From assembly GCF_000155595.1 (NCBI RefSeq), contig NZ_DS989907.1, positions 76,905 through 140,904 on the forward strand: a stretch of 64,000 bases of DNA, read 5' to 3'. The notes below the pieces were generated by a model. That model ran no database searches. It was not told the origin of the DNA and saw nothing but the letters and a program-made list of their open reading frames with translations. This document shows positions 55,455-63,937 of the stretch, one piece after another; position 1 is the first letter of the stretch; every line of letters starts with the position of its first letter. The translations under genes were made by a program, and so were the position numbers. This DNA comes from Synechococcus sp. PCC 7335. GTDB taxonomy: Bacteria > Cyanobacteriota > Cyanobacteriia > Phormidesmidales > Phormidesmidaceae.

Positions 55455-55865
55455 TCATCGAAGAATTGCGCCTCTTGGCTCTAAAGCCTCCTGATGTTCG
55501 AGCATACAGAAAGGGCAACGGCAATCCTTACTTGTAGGGAATTGCTGCATTACTTCCACAGAGGGTAGTTCAACAATTTTTCCTGTACCCGTATTCTTTA
55601 CAAATATTCGGTAAGCAAACTGGCCATGAACTTCGGCTTCACATACCATCCCCGACCATTCTGCATACTCTTTGTAGGTGTAGTAGGATTTCTCATTTTT
55701 ATAAGAGTAAAATAAAGCCTCACCAGTTGGTCGGACTACTATACATCCTACCAGTCGCCCTTTTACGGAGGGAGTTAATTGTGGTTGACCTGTCTCTTCG
55801 CTATTCGTTGATGGTTTAATTAGCATTGAGCCGATTCGAGACTTCCTTTTAAGAAAATTCCACAT
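55455..55865 (-). CDS. Paralogue of the 38487-38942 protein without membrane span, 136 aa
   Basis: LFYSYKNEKSYYTYKEYAEW and MVCEAEVHGQFAYRIFV align with the 38487 protein; the C-terminus holds CRCPFC (CxC...C), possibly a metal site, in place of the membrane span. Part of its DNA (55655-55818) is duplicated at 63345-63508. Confidence 0.6.
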   Translation of the reverse strand: MWNFLKRKSRIGSMLIKPSTNSEETGQPQLTPSVKGRLVGCIVVRPTGEALFYSYKNEKSYYTYKEYAEWSGMVCEAEVHGQFAYRIFVKNTGTGKIVELPSVEVMQQFPTSKDCRCPFCMLEHQEALEPRGAILR

Positions 55866-56073
55866 TGACTACAGACCGAAGAAATACTTCTCTTATCTTA
55901 TACCTTGCGTACAGGCTCAGGTATCAGCTCTCTGAGAGCGTATGGTTCCAGCAGCAGTGAAGCGTTGTGAATTAGAACAGTCGCATGGCCGTAGTGTGCC
56001 AAAAGCGTTCAAAGATGCGATAGGGGGGTTAGCTCCATGCTGGCAGTCCTGCGCTGCGGCTACTTGATTGTCT

Positions 56074-56388
56074 TTACAGTCTTCTTTCTGCCTTCCCTTC
56101 AGTGTTAGTGCCCCTAGTGCGTCTTAGAGAATTAGCAAGCATAGTTGCGAAGTGCTTACGCAGCAAGGGGTTCGAGGCCAAACCTACGCTGGTGCAGTGA
56201 ATCGTCTTCCTGTGAAGTTCTGCAAGCATATCTATGGCTGAGAAGCTGGTATAGTCGGCGCTACAGCTCGCTTCAAGTAAGTCATATGCAGTTGGGCCTT
56301 TGCTAGCTGTTTCAACTGAGGTGCTTGGAGGGAGCAGTTTGTGCTGTTCTATTAGGGTGTGATCGCCATTCAATGAATACTCTGGCAT
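56074..56388 (-). CDS. Hypothetical protein, 104 aa
   Basis: Helical, soluble, with AIDMLAELHRKTIHC. Not recognised. The start region overlaps a GCATTCTGTATAGAAAA motif. Confidence 0.45.
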   Translation of the reverse strand: MPEYSLNGDHTLIEQHKLLPPSTSVETASKGPTAYDLLEASCSADYTSFSAIDMLAELHRKTIHCTSVGLASNPLLRKHFATMLANSLRRTRGTNTEGKAERRL

Positions 56389-56460
56389 TCTGTATAGAAA
56401 ATGAGCTTAACCAAGCGATCGCCCTATCTGGTTTATCTACGGTTGCAGCGCCAGCCTTCT

Positions 56461-56504
56461 TTATAGCGAGAAGTCCCCGCTATAGTTTTGCTATAGTGAG
56501 AAGT
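56461..56504 (+). promoter_or_regulatory. Promoter/operator with TATAGYGAGAAGT direct repeats
   Basis: TTATAGCGAGAAGT and CTATAGTGAGAAGT repeat at 30-base spacing; TATAGCG also pairs with CGCTATA between them. TGCTATAGT fits an extended -10. It lies 20 bases before the GRPGGNP gene, which may bind these sites. Confidence 0.5.
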
Positions 56505-56524
56505 GATGTCGAGGTAAGAGCTGT

Positions 56525-56776
56525 ATGCCAAGAAGAGGAAGACCAGGTGGCAATCCAGGGATAGCGGAGTATGAATTCACGAAGCAGCATGACTGGTCAG
56601 AATCATGCACAGCGGTGAAAACAATTAAGCTGCCGCCGATGATGTCGCAAGCGCTGAAGGATGGTCTCCTTCCTGAGTGGCAAGAGATTTGTCGTCAAGC
56701 GATCGCCTCGAAGCTTCCCTCTGAGATAGCGAAAGCGCTGAACTGGCCTATAGAAGAGGAAGTCACAGATGAGTGA
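56525..56776 (+). CDS. Small GRPGGNP-type protein, 83 aa, probable plasmid DNA-binding protein
   Basis: MPRRGRPGGNPGIAEYEF followed by a helical region (MMSQALKDGLLPEWQEICRQAI) is a form often seen in cyanobacterial plasmid-borne ribbon-helix-helix-like or replication-control proteins. It overlaps the next gene by eight bases. Confidence 0.6.
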   Translation: MPRRGRPGGNPGIAEYEFTKQHDWSESCTAVKTIKLPPMMSQALKDGLLPEWQEICRQAIASKLPSEIAKALNWPIEEEVTDE

Positions 56777-57095
56777 AGCACGATTTCCTGGTTATGCTGA
56801 ATACCAGAATCAAGACTACGAGGACGCCTTGCCGAAGATACTGTTAGCCGCTGAGCAAGGAAACGCAGAAGCGCAATGTATGGCTGGCACCTTGTATCAG
56901 CTAGGGTTAGGCTCAGCCGCTAATAGCGACAAAGCAGTGGCATGGTATGAGCGTTCATCAGCGCAAGGCTATAGCGTAGCGACGAACAACTTAGCCGGGA
57001 TGCTAGCAGTGGCGGGCAAGGTAGAAGAATCGCAGCGGCTCTACGCCCTGTCTCGTGAGCAGGGATTCATTCACGGGCCTGCGGTAGGCGACTAG
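56769..57095 (+). CDS. Sel1-like repeat protein, 108 aa
   Basis: Two to three Sel1/TPR-like repeats: LPKILLAAEQGNAEAQCMAG, LYQLGLGSAANSDKAVAWYE and SAQGYSVATNNLAGML. Such alpha/alpha solenoids mediate protein contacts. It is coupled to the preceding gene by overlap. Confidence 0.8.
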   Translation: MSEARFPGYAEYQNQDYEDALPKILLAAEQGNAEAQCMAGTLYQLGLGSAANSDKAVAWYERSSAQGYSVATNNLAGMLAVAGKVEESQRLYALSREQGFIHGPAVGD

Positions 57096-57212
57096 CTAAC
57101 TGGCTGAGCTGAAGTAGAGATCATCTTGTCACTTCTCCAGTAGATTGATGATGTTTTGAAAATTCTCAAGCAGCAAACTCTGTTGTTTCAACTCTAATCG
57201 AAGAGAACACAT

Positions 57213-57250
57213 TGCCGCTATATAGCGGGTATTCCCTGCTATAATATAGG
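57213..57250 (+). promoter_or_regulatory. Promoter with palindromes before secreted-protein gene
   Basis: A perfect palindrome CCGCTATATAGCGG (57214-57227) is followed by the extended -10 TGCTATAAT (57237-57245). It resembles the 56461 promoter, so both may share a regulator. Confidence 0.5.
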
Positions 57251-57338
57251 GATAGCCATAGCAAGAGCCTCATTTCTCTCTCCGTCTAAAGTTCGAGAAA
57301 TGAGGCCGGTCAACCCTAAGCAAATAGGATTTAAACTC

Positions 57339-57737
57339 ATGGTACCAAGAAAAGCTCGTGCCCGTATTTTGCTGGTAGTTCTGTCGAGTGCGTTAGCGCT
57401 TTCTCTCAGCGCATTCCTCCCAGCATCAGCGCCCGCAGCCGAGATTATACGAGAGGCGATCGAAGGTGTCTTCAACAGTGATGAAGAAGAGGAAGAATGG
57501 TATATCCCAGGTGTTCGGCGCTATCGTTGTCAGCTCATCCATGAAACACCTGCTCCGGCGGACAGTGAGTTTAAGACCTGTGCCTATAACTGCCGGGGGT
57601 ATGGAGCGGGTGCAACGTTCCCCTGGCCGAAGGACTTACCTTGTCCTGGCGGTTTCAATCATCTTATGCCTGAGATTCCAGAGGGATATCCGTCTCCTTA
57701 CCCCTCGAACCCTGGCACCCAAGCTATTCAAGAATAG
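57339..57737 (+). CDS. Secreted hypothetical protein, 132 aa
   Basis: Start MVPRKARARILLVVLSS; signal peptide with a cut near PAAE. The mature part has an acidic run (SDEEEEEW), four Cys and a Pro-rich tail. Likely exported. A hairpin terminator follows. Confidence 0.6.
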   Translation: MVPRKARARILLVVLSSALALSLSAFLPASAPAAEIIREAIEGVFNSDEEEEEWYIPGVRRYRCQLIHETPAPADSEFKTCAYNCRGYGAGATFPWPKDLPCPGGFNHLMPEIPEGYPSPYPSNPGTQAIQE

Positions 57738-57747
57738 TTAGAACCAC

Positions 57748-57782
57748 CTACACGGCCCCGCTTGAATGGATAGGCCGTGTAG
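57748..57782 (+). terminator. Terminator hairpin
   Basis: Perfect 10-base arms CTACACGGCC / GGCCGTGTAG, 11 bases past the stop codon. Confidence 0.65.
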
Positions 57783-58039
57783 TGTGTGATGGCAATCGGT
57801 GTTTCTTTTGGTAGGCGATCGCCCGACTTCAAAGCAAACCCTTCCCTACCAGCGAATGTAGGTTAAGAGGTTGGGCGATTGCCCTGGTCGTGATAGTCGT
57901 GATTACACGCTGACACGCTGACACAGATAGGTTATCGCATTCATACTGAGTAGCCCTACAGTTCTCGTCGGAGCCCTAGTCCATGATGAGGGGTATGAAA
58001 GAGCGATCGCCCCACATCTGAGGTTATCAACACTGCCCT
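57783..58039. other. Gene-free stretch
   Basis: No supported gene. Contains HIP1 sites and a doubled GCTGACAC sequence near 57908 that also occurs once near 31135. Confidence 0.4.
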
Positions 58040-58372
58040 TTAAAGTTCCAAGGTTTTTCTGACGCTAGATAGTCTTCTTAACTTTTCTTGCATTATCTGC
58101 ACGACTTGAAGATGTGCCCTTGAATGCCGTGTAGCTGCAAAGAGTGCAGCGGTCATACCATTGCTTAATTCTGCTTTAGATAGCGACAGATGTTCGCTAT
58201 CGAGAGCAAGCAACCCTCTAGCAAGCATCTCCAGAGTTGATTCGGGTAGCTGGGATATGTCCATCTGCCTAACAGCAGCTAGCTCTTTAAAGCTATCTAT
58301 TGTGTCCATCAGCAAAGTTGAGTCGCTGCCTTCGCCTTCGCGAACCATCCACAAAACTACTTCATCACTCAT
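58040..58372 (-). CDS. Helical hypothetical protein, 110 aa
   Basis: Almost wholly helical, with Leu-rich amphipathic stretches (FKELAAVRQMDISQLPEST). Not recognised. Its 3' end is repeated near 63303. Confidence 0.5.
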   Translation of the reverse strand: MSDEVVLWMVREGEGSDSTLLMDTIDSFKELAAVRQMDISQLPESTLEMLARGLLALDSEHLSLSKAELSNGMTAALFAATRHSRAHLQVVQIMQEKLRRLSSVRKTLEL

Positions 58373-58521
58373 AGTTTATTCCTCTACTGCGTTTTTCTTT
58401 AAATCTGTTAGTGACTTCAGGTTTCTGGTTAAAGCGATCGCCTTATTCACAGTCTATGAATTGAATTTCTGTTATTCGAGCAACCCAGCTTGTTTTACGG
58501 CCTCGATGGGCAAAGCTTTAA

Positions 58522-58866
58522 TTACGAACCCATAGTAAGTACGCCAAAGAGATTGATGATAAAAGATAATGCAAACAAATAGCGGCCTTTGTTTGAAAAC
58601 ATTCCATCATCACCTCGGAAGAATTTCGCTATCAGAAACCATACATAAAATACCAGTACAGCGGTAGCTGTACATTTCAGCCACACAGCGTAGTCTGATA
58701 AGAAAAAGGCGGCGAAGATAATCAGTGAAGAACCTACATATAGGCACTTTGCGGATAAATTTTGCTTAACATCATTAGCCAGAAAAACAAAGCTCATCAA
58801 CCCAACTGTGCCAATCGCCCCTATGTGTGCAACTGACGCTGCATTGGGCACTGGATTATCGATCAT
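58522..58866 (-). CDS. Small integral membrane protein, 114 aa
   Basis: ATG at 58866 with GGGAG upstream. Four hydrophobic segments predict four membrane spans. Not recognised. Confidence 0.55.
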   Translation of the reverse strand: MIDNPVPNAASVAHIGAIGTVGLMSFVFLANDVKQNLSAKCLYVGSSLIIFAAFFLSDYAVWLKCTATAVLVFYVWFLIAKFFRGDDGMFSNKGRYLFALSFIINLFGVLTMGS

Positions 58867-59069
58867 ACTCCCACTCGATTGATTGTAAATTGGTTGCAAG
58901 TAGAAATCTTTGGTTGAATTGTCAAAGGTTTCTTGATGCGATTCTAACGCACTTCTGTAACTCTCTTGGAAAAAGTGTGAGTAAAAGTATAAATGCTTTC
59001 ATCCTCTACTGATTGTGCGATCGCCTTATTGAGGCAGGTCAGATAGACTATAGCTAGAGCGAAAGAAGT

Positions 59070-59567
59070 ATGAAAGAACAGCATAGTTGGCAATCTGGTA
59101 CAAATCCTATGAATTATTCGACTGAACAAACCAGCGTTGAAGAACTGAGCAAGGAGATTAGAGAGCATACTGGAGAGCGTGTAGTACTGGAAGGAGCCGA
59201 CTTGGGTGAGGCTAAATTGAGTAATACCGATTTGAGTAATGCCAACCTGCGCGAAGCCGATCTAGGCATAGCCGACTTGACCTTTGCCAATCTGCGCGAA
59301 GCCGACTTGCGTGGAGCCAATCTGTTCGGAGCCGACCTGCGTGGAGCGGACCTGGGTGGAGCCGACTTGCGCGGGGCTGACTTGGTCGGAGCCGACTTGA
59401 CCTTTGCCGACTTGACCTTTGCTGACCTGCGCGGAGCCGACCTGTGCTTAGCCGACGTGTTCGGAGCTAGAAATCTCACTCATGAGCAGTTAACAGAAGC
59501 GCTACTCTGCAACACCGTTCTTCCTACCGGCATTAGCTTAGACCCTAACCGTGACTGCGAGGGATAA
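59070..59567 (+). CDS. Pentapeptide repeat protein, 165 aa
   Basis: About 19 tandem A(D/N)LXX pentapeptides from residue 32 (LEGADLGEAKLSNTDL) to about 130, then a C-terminal NLTHEQLTEALLCN segment. Folds as a beta-helix; role unknown. AGAAGT precedes the ATG. Confidence 0.9.
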   Translation: MKEQHSWQSGTNPMNYSTEQTSVEELSKEIREHTGERVVLEGADLGEAKLSNTDLSNANLREADLGIADLTFANLREADLRGANLFGADLRGADLGGADLRGADLVGADLTFADLTFADLRGADLCLADVFGARNLTHEQLTEALLCNTVLPTGISLDPNRDCEG

Positions 59568-59621
59568 CGGGAGTAAATTCGAGGACTATGCTGATTAGAT
59601 CGATTGCTGGAATTGCAGCCG

Positions 59622-59837
59622 ATGGTATTGCTTTGGGCGAAGGCGATATTATCTATTGATCCAGAGGTCTGTCATGGAAAGCCCTGCATCAGGGGCTTGC
59701 GCTACCCAGTAGAATTTATCCTAGAACTACTAAGTGCAGGCATGAGCCATGCAGAGATTCTGTCGGGCTACGATGATTTGGAAGAGGATGATATCCTTTC
59801 AGCCCTGTTGTATGCGGCTCGATTATATCGGGCGTGA
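59622..59837 (+). CDS. DUF433 protein (antitoxin-like), 71 aa
   Basis: LSIDPEVCHGKPCIRGLRYP and VEFILELLSAGMSHAEILSGYDDLEEDDI are the DUF433 signature. In cyanobacteria these small helix-turn-helix proteins often pair with a DUF5615 PIN-like toxin. No such toxin follows here. Start uncertain: ATG at 59622 or TTG at 59604. Confidence 0.8.
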   Translation: MVLLWAKAILSIDPEVCHGKPCIRGLRYPVEFILELLSAGMSHAEILSGYDDLEEDDILSALLYAARLYRA

Positions 59838-59888
59838 TGTCATGTTATGGGACACAGGTATAGAGGCTGAGATTTAGGGTGTTGAGCT

Positions 59889-60371
59889 ATGCTAGTCGAA
59901 CAATTACCATTAGCCAAGGGTAAGACAACTTGTCTTATGGAAAAAGATCTTTTATACAAGGCGTCATCAGCGCTAGCAGAGAAGGGATTCACCTCAGAGC
60001 AGATTAGAGAAGTCGTTGGTGAAGATGCCATTTTGTGTGTTGAATGTGGCTTACCTGCGACGTTAGTTTGTGATGGATACATCCCCCGGTGGCTAATGAA
60101 GTGGGGGCCAACAGTCAGTCGAATCCTTCAAGACCCTAAGACAATAAGCGAAGTAAAACTGAAAGATGATAATGCTTTCACTCGTAGACGAATATACGAA
60201 ACAGGATTGCTAAAAAGCGATATTTTATACGAAACATGCGATCGGCCCCTTTGTAAAGACTGTCGAGAGACGACTGGATATACCATCTACTGTGGAGAAG
60301 ACGGTGGAATTGTTAGCCATGATTACTGTCAAGAATGTGCGGGATACATACCTCAACTGAGAAGAGAATAG
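59889..60371 (+). CDS. Cysteine-rich zinc-binding protein, 160 aa
   Basis: CVECGLPATLVCDGY (about 51-65) and CDRPLCKDCRETTGYTIYCG then HDYCQECAGY form two likely zinc-binding clusters. The rest is soluble. No family recognised. Confidence 0.6.
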   Translation: MLVEQLPLAKGKTTCLMEKDLLYKASSALAEKGFTSEQIREVVGEDAILCVECGLPATLVCDGYIPRWLMKWGPTVSRILQDPKTISEVKLKDDNAFTRRRIYETGLLKSDILYETCDRPLCKDCRETTGYTIYCGEDGGIVSHDYCQECAGYIPQLRRE

Positions 60372-60579
60372 TGACTATGATGGATTTTCGGCAGATGAGA
60401 CAGATGTATGCCTGTATCTGCCAGGAGCGGTCTGCGACGATCTGGTTAATTATGAATTCACTAATGTGACGAATTTGGCAATAGATTATCGAGGCAGTTT
60501 GTTTGAACCGGCTTTTGAGATGGCCAGAAACCTCGATCGAAACTTGGTTTTCCCAGCACGCAAAGGGAGGATTTTATGA
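60360..60579 (+). pseudogene. C-terminal fragment of an unidentified gene
   Basis: An open frame without a good start reads DETDVCLYLPGAVCDDLVNY, then IDYRGSLFEPAFEMARNLDR and ends RKGRIL-stop. It looks protein-like and overlaps the end of the Cys-rich gene in another frame. A short gene with a non-ATG start remains possible. Confidence 0.4.
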
Positions 60580-60735
60580 GTCCATGAACGTTCTCTGCTG
60601 GTATTGAACCCCAATTTAATTATGATGATGAGAGGTTGCATCATATTTGGCACAGTCTTACTAACGGTCGCTTTTATCAGGCATGAAATGACATCAGGTT
60701 TGTTATCTTGAGAGAGGGAGCAAGAATACAAAGTT

Positions 60736-61590
60736 GTGAAACGGCAATCCAAACGGCCTGACTACGAAGCATTACGGTATACGATCAATCGAGCGCGATA
60801 CGCTAAGCGTACTGGTCACTGCAAAGTGCAATGGGCCGAACTAAAGCAGGCGTTAGTAACAGCCTGGGAGTTTGGCTACATCCGCTACCCTGGGGGGGTG
60901 AAGTCCGTTAGAGGCAACACCAAAGCCGGAAGAACTATCTTGCTAGAGCTAGCTGCTCAGTTTAAGGACGCTAAGCTAGTGGTCAAAACTACTTTGAAGA
61001 AGGAATATGGATGGACAGATCGTCTCATCGCAAAGTATCAACTAGAGCCGGACTTGCTGGTCGAAAATCCTCACTATAGGCGTGGTGCTGCGATGCATCT
61101 CTATGCGCTCAATCGAGTGAAGCGCATTGCCTCAGAAAATGAAGTAGCGGCTGAGTTAGCGAACGTTCTAGCCCAGCGCCCAGCGCGAAAGCAGGCGGCG
61201 CAGCAGGCAGCGCGAACCCGTTCTATTGCAGAACAGGAACGTCAAGAAGCAGCTCATCAGTCTTTTCACATGTTCTTAGATGGATTGGCCTTTATTGTCC
61301 CTACCTGGTCTGTAGAAGCGCTATTAAAGCAAGCCCTTAGCCGTTACAACACTTTTAATTATGGTCTATCTGCTTCTATCTCAGACGATGCTGACTTTCT
61401 CTACCAGATAGCACGAACCTATCTGTACTACGATTGTACGAACTATGAAGCGCTACTCCAGCTATACGATAGCGATCGCCAGCGAGCCGATATTCGAGCG
61501 AAGGTAGAGGAAGCTGTAGAAGCCGCTTATCCGAATTTGCTGGAGAGAGTGCAAATGGTTAAGGCGAGATTGGAAGGCAATCGTTTGTAA
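60736..61590 (+). CDS. Hypothetical protein, 284 aa
   Basis: GTG start. The N-terminal third (KEYGWTDRLIAKYQLEPDLL, then MHLYALNRVKRIA) resembles a segment seen in several cyanobacterial phage/plasmid proteins that combine Gly-Trp-Thr and LYxLxRV motifs. An Ala/Arg/Gln-rich coil follows, then a helical domain. Function unknown. Confidence 0.6.
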   Translation: MKRQSKRPDYEALRYTINRARYAKRTGHCKVQWAELKQALVTAWEFGYIRYPGGVKSVRGNTKAGRTILLELAAQFKDAKLVVKTTLKKEYGWTDRLIAKYQLEPDLLVENPHYRRGAAMHLYALNRVKRIASENEVAAELANVLAQRPARKQAAQQAARTRSIAEQERQEAAHQSFHMFLDGLAFIVPTWSVEALLKQALSRYNTFNYGLSASISDDADFLYQIARTYLYYDCTNYEALLQLYDSDRQRADIRAKVEEAVEAAYPNLLERVQMVKARLEGNRL

Positions 61591-61790
61591 TTTTTATTAT
61601 GAAGCCTCTCCCACCGAGCGTGTCGCTATAGACTGTTTACGCTGGTCTGTCCTGAAGTGATGGTTCGTACTTTTGCTATTCAGCTATTGTAGGCTTTCTG
61701 ATCCATTGGTTGTTTAAGTATTGCATAGGCAGCATTCAGCAAGAGAACGGACTGAGTAGCCTCTGCTGAAATCTCGTCGCAGCTAAACAC

Positions 61791-62261
61791 TCAATTAGGC
61801 GAAGAAGTCATTCTGTTGAAGTAAGCGGCAACGACATCGAATGCACCGATTAAAGCAATGAGAGATAGGGTAGCGAAGGTAGCCAGGGAGAATACCGGAG
61901 ATAAGGTCTCACCAGCAGGGAAGAATAGTTCTTCTAGCTGATCGGTCATTCCATGCCAAACAAAGAAAGCAACTAGGCTCCCACAAGTTGCTAGAGCGCC
62001 TGATGCGAGGTAGTAGAGCAGAAGCATCATCTTATTCTCTTTCTCTTCTTCTGCTTCCTCTGGGCCTTCTTTAGAGCTACTTTTGACCACATCTACTAGT
62101 CCGAATAAGATATAGCCTTCGTAGCTAAATGTCATCCAAAAAACGACATCGCTAAGCAGACTTTCCCAGCCAAGTCTAGAAAAGATAACGGCTAGAGGCA
62201 GAAGAAAGACAGCGTAGAGATAAAACCAGCGTGTTCCCGAAGTTAGGCGTAGATTTATCAT
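61791..62261 (-). CDS. Integral membrane protein, 156 aa
   Basis: Four hydrophobic segments with an acidic/Lys-rich cytoplasmic loop (SSSKEGPEEAEEEKENK) in the middle. Not recognised. Confidence 0.6.
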   Translation of the reverse strand: MINLRLTSGTRWFYLYAVFLLPLAVIFSRLGWESLLSDVVFWMTFSYEGYILFGLVDVVKSSSKEGPEEAEEEKENKMMLLLYYLASGALATCGSLVAFFVWHGMTDQLEELFFPAGETLSPVFSLATFATLSLIALIGAFDVVAAYFNRMTSSPN

Positions 62262-62519
62262 TGGCTTGCAAAATTTTATTTAGTCAAGAGACAGAGTAGA
62301 TTGTGGATTTCTGGAAATTATAGCGGTTCTTAAAGAGTGACCACATGACTATAGACCCAGTACATAACTCTTAATCACCAACGCTATCATATCTATTCGG
62401 AGTCTAAAAGAGCAGAATAAAGAGTATAGATATAGATAAAGGAGAGTCTTTCTATTTCAATAGGGCGCGATCGGCTGTTCATTGGTTTAGAGGAAAGCGA
62501 TTGCTTGGCTCAGAGAGGT
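62262..62519. other. Gene-free stretch
   Basis: No supported gene; AT-rich with repeated AAAGAGTATAGATATAGAT-like sequence. Confidence 0.4.
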
Positions 62520-62585
62520 TTTCACGCCAAACGCCTGCCACTGTTTGACTCTGCGCTTAACTCCTCAATATCCTAATGTACGTCC
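62520..62585 (-). pseudogene. Fragment duplicated from the 45821-46015 gene
   Basis: TTCACGCCAAACGC and CTCAATATCCT match 45833-45898 with several changes, so it is a degraded copy of the small membrane gene's 3' end. Confidence 0.6.
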
Positions 62586-62670
62586 TTTTCGGATGCCGCT
62601 CAAGGTGATAGTGCGATAGTATCGGGATAGCTGAGTACTTTTTGGATTGGGTGTGTGACATCTGCGTCCT

Positions 62671-63231
62671 ATGTTGCTTGACAGATTGCTGAGATATCGC
62701 AAAAAACCGCCGCGAGATGAGATGCGAGTTAGGGTAGAGACTATCTTAGGAGGAAAGCCGCTACCCAATATATTTTGGCGGAATATTTTGACTAAGCTCA
62801 GAGATAAAGCTTCACGTACTCCCTTCCGGCCAGCCTTATATAAGGCATCACTGTCGCAATGTGCTCAGTTATTAGAGATGCAGCAGTTTGCGATATCGAG
62901 CGTTCATGCAGGCTTAGACAATGCTGTGAATCCCTCTGAGCTACTGACGTTTCTCCAACAAAGTGGTCTAGATGTTGAATTTAACATTCTACTAAAACAT
63001 CCAGATTTTCCTGTGCAAACGCCTATGACGTTATGCACATCGTTTGCGGTCAGATACACTGTTGAAGATTTTCCAACTCAATTCGTTCAGAGATTTGGAT
63101 ATCATCTTGGCAGTGGTTTGATCGTCAGAAATATAAGCGGGGAAACGTTGATAGATAGCTCCTTTATTGTTAATTTGGGGTCTCCAAATTGGGGGAAACG
63201 TCGTTATCTTTTGCATATTAGCTCCCGATAG
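62671..63231 (+). CDS. Hypothetical protein, 186 aa
   Basis: Basic N-terminus (LLRYRKKPPRDEMRVRVE), soluble alpha/beta body with VHAGLDNAVNPSELLTFLQQ. Not recognised; no strong ribosome-binding site seen. Confidence 0.5.
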   Translation: MLLDRLLRYRKKPPRDEMRVRVETILGGKPLPNIFWRNILTKLRDKASRTPFRPALYKASLSQCAQLLEMQQFAISSVHAGLDNAVNPSELLTFLQQSGLDVEFNILLKHPDFPVQTPMTLCTSFAVRYTVEDFPTQFVQRFGYHLGSGLIVRNISGETLIDSSFIVNLGSPNWGKRRYLLHISSR

Positions 63232-63302
63232 CGAGTAGCAGCGCAGGCTATACACACACTTTTTGTTAATTCTTCTGGGCATCCCCTTTAAGCACCTAAA
63301 TA

Positions 63303-63510
63303 CCGGAGATGTTTCTGACGCTAGATCGTCTTCTCATCTTTTCCTGCCCATTCTGCGTACTCGTTATAGGTGTAGTAGGATGTCTCATTCTTATAGGAGT
63401 AAAATAAAGCCTCGCCAGTTGGTCGGACTACTATACATCCTACCAGTCGCCCTTTTACGGAGGGTGTTGATTGTGGTTGACCTGTCTCTTCGCTATCCGT
63501 TGATGGGGAG
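63303..63510 (-). pseudogene. Mosaic of two gene fragments
   Basis: 63303-63340 matches the 3' end of the 58040-58372 gene (TCTGACGCTAGAT, GTCTTCT), and 63345-63508 is nearly identical to 55655-55818 in the 55455-55865 gene. Joined head to tail in the same orientation, the result has no function of its own. Confidence 0.75.
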
Positions 63511-63587
63511 CCTGCTTATCTGCTGGACAATCTTTTCTTGCTTTCAAATATTCTTGTCAATCTTGGTTAAGAACCTATAATTTTTAC

Positions 63588-63614
63588 CCCCACCTGATAC
63601 CGAGGTGGGGGTGT
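63588..63614. repeat. Solitary IsrB-type end hairpin
   Basis: ACCCCCACCT-GATACCG-AGGTGGGGGT, a perfect 10-base stem without a T-run. It resembles the end hairpin at 55155 and may be the remnant of an IsrB element. Confidence 0.55.
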
Positions 63615-63628
63615 GCAGATCGTAATCA

Positions 63629-63931
63629 TCAATTCATAGGGAATGAACTAAGCAGTTTGTAGGCAATGAGGGAGCATATATATAGACCTATTGTTAATGC
63701 AAACCCGCAAATAAGATTTAACTTTGTTTGTGTATAGGCTTCCCCCGAAAAAAGGGAGTCGTGGTGGAAATAGGCTTCAGCTACTTCAATAATTTTCTGA
63801 GCTATAGCTGTTTCAACTGTTTGATACAGTCTTGGAGGAATGCTTATCAATTCACTTCGAATATCTATCAGCACTTCATCTGAAACCGTTTTCGGCTTCT
63901 GGCTTATTTCTACAGAGACAGACGGAATCAC
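63629..63931 (-). CDS. Tail-anchored hypothetical protein, 100 aa
   Basis: GTG start at 63931. Soluble helical part with one C-terminal membrane span (LICGFALTIGLYICSLIAY). It begins six bases after a partial upstream gene, suggesting an operon. Confidence 0.5.
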   Translation of the reverse strand: MIPSVSVEISQKPKTVSDEVLIDIRSELISIPPRLYQTVETAIAQKIIEVAEAYFHHDSLFSGEAYTQTKLNLICGFALTIGLYICSLIAYKLLSSFPMN

Positions 63932-63937
63932 GGGGAC

